The position numbers and the translations under genes were made by a program. Positions 62,692 through 64,000 of a stretch of DNA of 64,000 bases are shown in pieces. The number at the start of each line of letters is the position of its first letter. Position 1 is the first letter of the stretch. The notes under the pieces were generated by a model. It was not told the DNA's origin and ran no database searches. It saw only the letters and a program-made list of their open reading frames with translations. Source of the DNA: CAZDDB01 sp963843285. GTDB lineage: Bacteria; Acidobacteriota; HRBIN11; JAKEFK01. Location of the stretch: positions 124,001 through 188,000 of the forward strand of contig CAWJJO010000001.1 of assembly GCA_963843285.1 (NCBI GenBank), given 5' to 3'.

Positions 62692-62820
62692 ATTTCTCGC
62701 CAAGACGCAAGTTCGCAAAGATTTTCAACCGCGCTCCCTTCGTGTCTTTGTTGAAAATCAGGCAGGCAAGATGCCTGCGGTCCATAATGCAGGCGGGACG
62801 CCTGCGCTCCAGTTGTATTA
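62692..62820. repeat. Composite of repeat families D and F
   Basis: A family D-like start (TTTCTCGCCAAGACGCAAG), a 10-bp inverted repeat GATTTTCAAC (62720-62729) / GTTGAAAATC (62750-62759), and a family F pair of hairpins (62760-62812; AGGCGGGACGCCTGCGCTCC) lie end to end between the Asp-box gene and guaA. Confidence 0.6.
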
Positions 62821-62850
62821 TAATCAATCGTTTTTCAGGGGAACGGGCTG

Positions 62851-64000
62851 ATGAAAAAGGAAAGTATTCTTGTCCTCGATTTTGGAGGACAGTATACACA
62901 ACTGATTGCACGACGCGTCCGCGAGCTCAACGTTTATTCGGAAATCGTACCGCATACGATCACGGCTGAAGAGATCCGGGAACGCAACGCCAAAGGACTC
63001 ATCTACTCCGGTGGTCCTACCTCCGTGTATGAAGAAGGCTCATTTCACAGTTCGCCCTCACTGTTAAACGCAGGCGTGCCCGTGCTTGGCATCTGCTACG
63101 GCATGCAGCTCATCACGCACCAGATGGGAGGCAAAGTGGTCAGCGCAGAACGACGCGAATACGGCCCGGCGACCATCGATCTAAAAGACGATCCGCTGTT
63201 TCATGATCTTGGTTCCCATCTCAATGTATGGATGAATCACGGGGACCGTGTACTCGAAGCGCCTTCCGGATTTCGTTCGATCGCAAGCACACACAATTCC
63301 CCCATTGCTGCATTCCGCAACGAAGGAGGAACTCTGTACGGACTTCAGTTTCATCCGGAAGTTGTCCATACGGAAAAAGGGAAAGAGATTTTACGCAATT
63401 TTGTTTTTGAAGTATGTCATTGCACGCCGTCCTGGACCGCCGCTTCGTTTATCGATGAAACGACGGAAATGGTGCGCGAGAAGGTGAAGAGAGGAAGAAT
63501 TCTTTGCGCCCTGAGCGGGGGTGTAGACAGCACCGTGATGGCCTTCCTGTTGAAACGCGGCGCGGGGGATGCGCTCGTCCCCGTGTTTATCGATAACGGT
63601 CTGCTACGATGGAAAGAAGGCAAACAGGTCTGCGATCGACTGCGCGGACATGGTCTGGATGTGCGCTACTATGACGCTTCGGATTATTTCCTGAACAAAC
63701 TCAAAGATGTCGAAAACCCGGAAGAGAAACGAAAGATCATCGGACGGGCCTTTGTCGAAATCTTCGAACGCATCGCTTCGGAAACGGGAGATCTCCACTA
63801 TCTCGCTCAGGGAACCCTTTACCCGGATGTGATCGAAAGCGGGGGTTACCGTGGCACAGCCCAGGTGATCAAGACACACCACAATCTGATCGATATGATT
63901 CGAACGATGAAATTAGAGCTGATCGAACCTTTTCGTGAAATTTTCAAAGATGAGGTGCGAAGAATTGGAGTCGAGCTCGGGCTACCGGAAGAAATCATTC
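62851..64000 (+). CDS. guaA: GMP synthase (glutamine-hydrolysing), 3'-truncated by window edge
   Basis: 383 codons are visible before the window ends. The glutamine amidotransferase domain (about 1-190) has ILVLDFGGQYTQLIARR, the nucleophile Cys in LGICYGMQL, and His/Glu in LQFHPEVVHT. The ATP-pyrophosphatase domain begins with the P-loop CALSGGVDSTV (about 220), followed by VFIDNGLLR and AQGTLYPDVIES. It converts XMP to GMP. GGGGAA lies upstream of the ATG. Confidence 0.96.
   Translation, partial: MKKESILVLDFGGQYTQLIARRVRELNVYSEIVPHTITAEEIRERNAKGLIYSGGPTSVYEEGSFHSSPSLLNAGVPVLGICYGMQLITHQMGGKVVSAERREYGPATIDLKDDPLFHDLGSHLNVWMNHGDRVLEAPSGFRSIASTHNSPIAAFRNEGGTLYGLQFHPEVVHTEKGKEILRNFVFEVCHCTPSWTAASFIDETTEMVREKVKRGRILCALSGGVDSTVMAFLLKRGAGDALVPVFIDNGLLRWKEGKQVCDRLRGHGLDVRYYDASDYFLNKLKDVENPEEKRKIIGRAFVEIFERIASETGDLHYLAQGTLYPDVIESGGYRGTAQVIKTHHNLIDMIRTMKLELIEPFREIFKDEVRRIGVELGLPEEII

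Overview
This window looks like a chromosomal segment of a Gram-negative soil or sediment bacterium, most likely an Acidobacteriota member known from a metagenome. The signs are several Ser/Thr kinases fused to TolB/WD40-type propellers, an Oar-like TonB-dependent receptor, PEGA-domain proteins, a roughly 1060-residue Asp-box (BNR) propeller protein, a lone MglA-like GTPase and an outer-membrane OmpA-family porin. The phylum call is inference from gene content, and no rRNA is present.

Layout. 0-3.5 kb: a partial PI4K/HipA-like atypical kinase, a coiled-coil protein, a BatA-like VWA membrane protein and a DUF192 protein. 3.6-9.9 kb (minus strand): an OmpA-family protein and the stress operon prkA / DUF444 / spoVR. 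10-14.5 kb: an M1 aminopeptidase and a DUF3352-like protein. 14.6-20.7 kb: a PEGA-type Ser/Thr kinase, a TPR-NHL protein, a PEGA-PDZ protein and a PolB-like exonuclease. 20.7-31.4 kb: a MITE-like element, an MglA-like GTPase, rsmI, a lytic transglycosylase, tRNA-Val, an FHA-GAF-PP2C phosphatase, two BON proteins around a Tyr-rich secreted protein with a sigma-54 promoter, a YacL-like PIN/TRAM protein, radA and a damaged AP2-domain gene. 31.3-39.6 kb: three tandem kinase-propeller genes. 39.7-46.5 kb: the TonB-dependent receptor, a second atypical kinase lacking key residues, a Phd/PIN toxin-antitoxin module between direct repeats, and an FHA-GAF-sigma54 activator. 46.5-53.8 kb: a housekeeping block of alr, dnaB, rplI, rpsR, rpsF, pth, rplY, prs, tRNA-Gln and ispE. 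53.9-64 kb: a sulfatase-fold membrane enzyme, an HpnB-like glycosyltransferase, aroK, aroA, a PhyH-type dioxygenase, the Asp-box protein and the start of guaA.

Two themes cut across the window. First, phosphothreonine signalling is dense: four Ser/Thr kinases, two FHA-domain effectors (one a PP2C phosphatase, one a sigma-54 activator) and a clear sigma-54 promoter. Second, the intergenic gaps are filled by at least six families of short inverted-repeat elements, plus a 158-bp element with perfect 19-bp terminal repeats and an 8-bp direct repeat on each side.

Caution: at least seven genes (radA, the AP2 gene, two tandem kinases, rplY, prs, aroA) each carry one apparent single-base indel. Because several are normally essential, residual assembly error is the simplest explanation, and the affected entries say how the reading frame would be restored.
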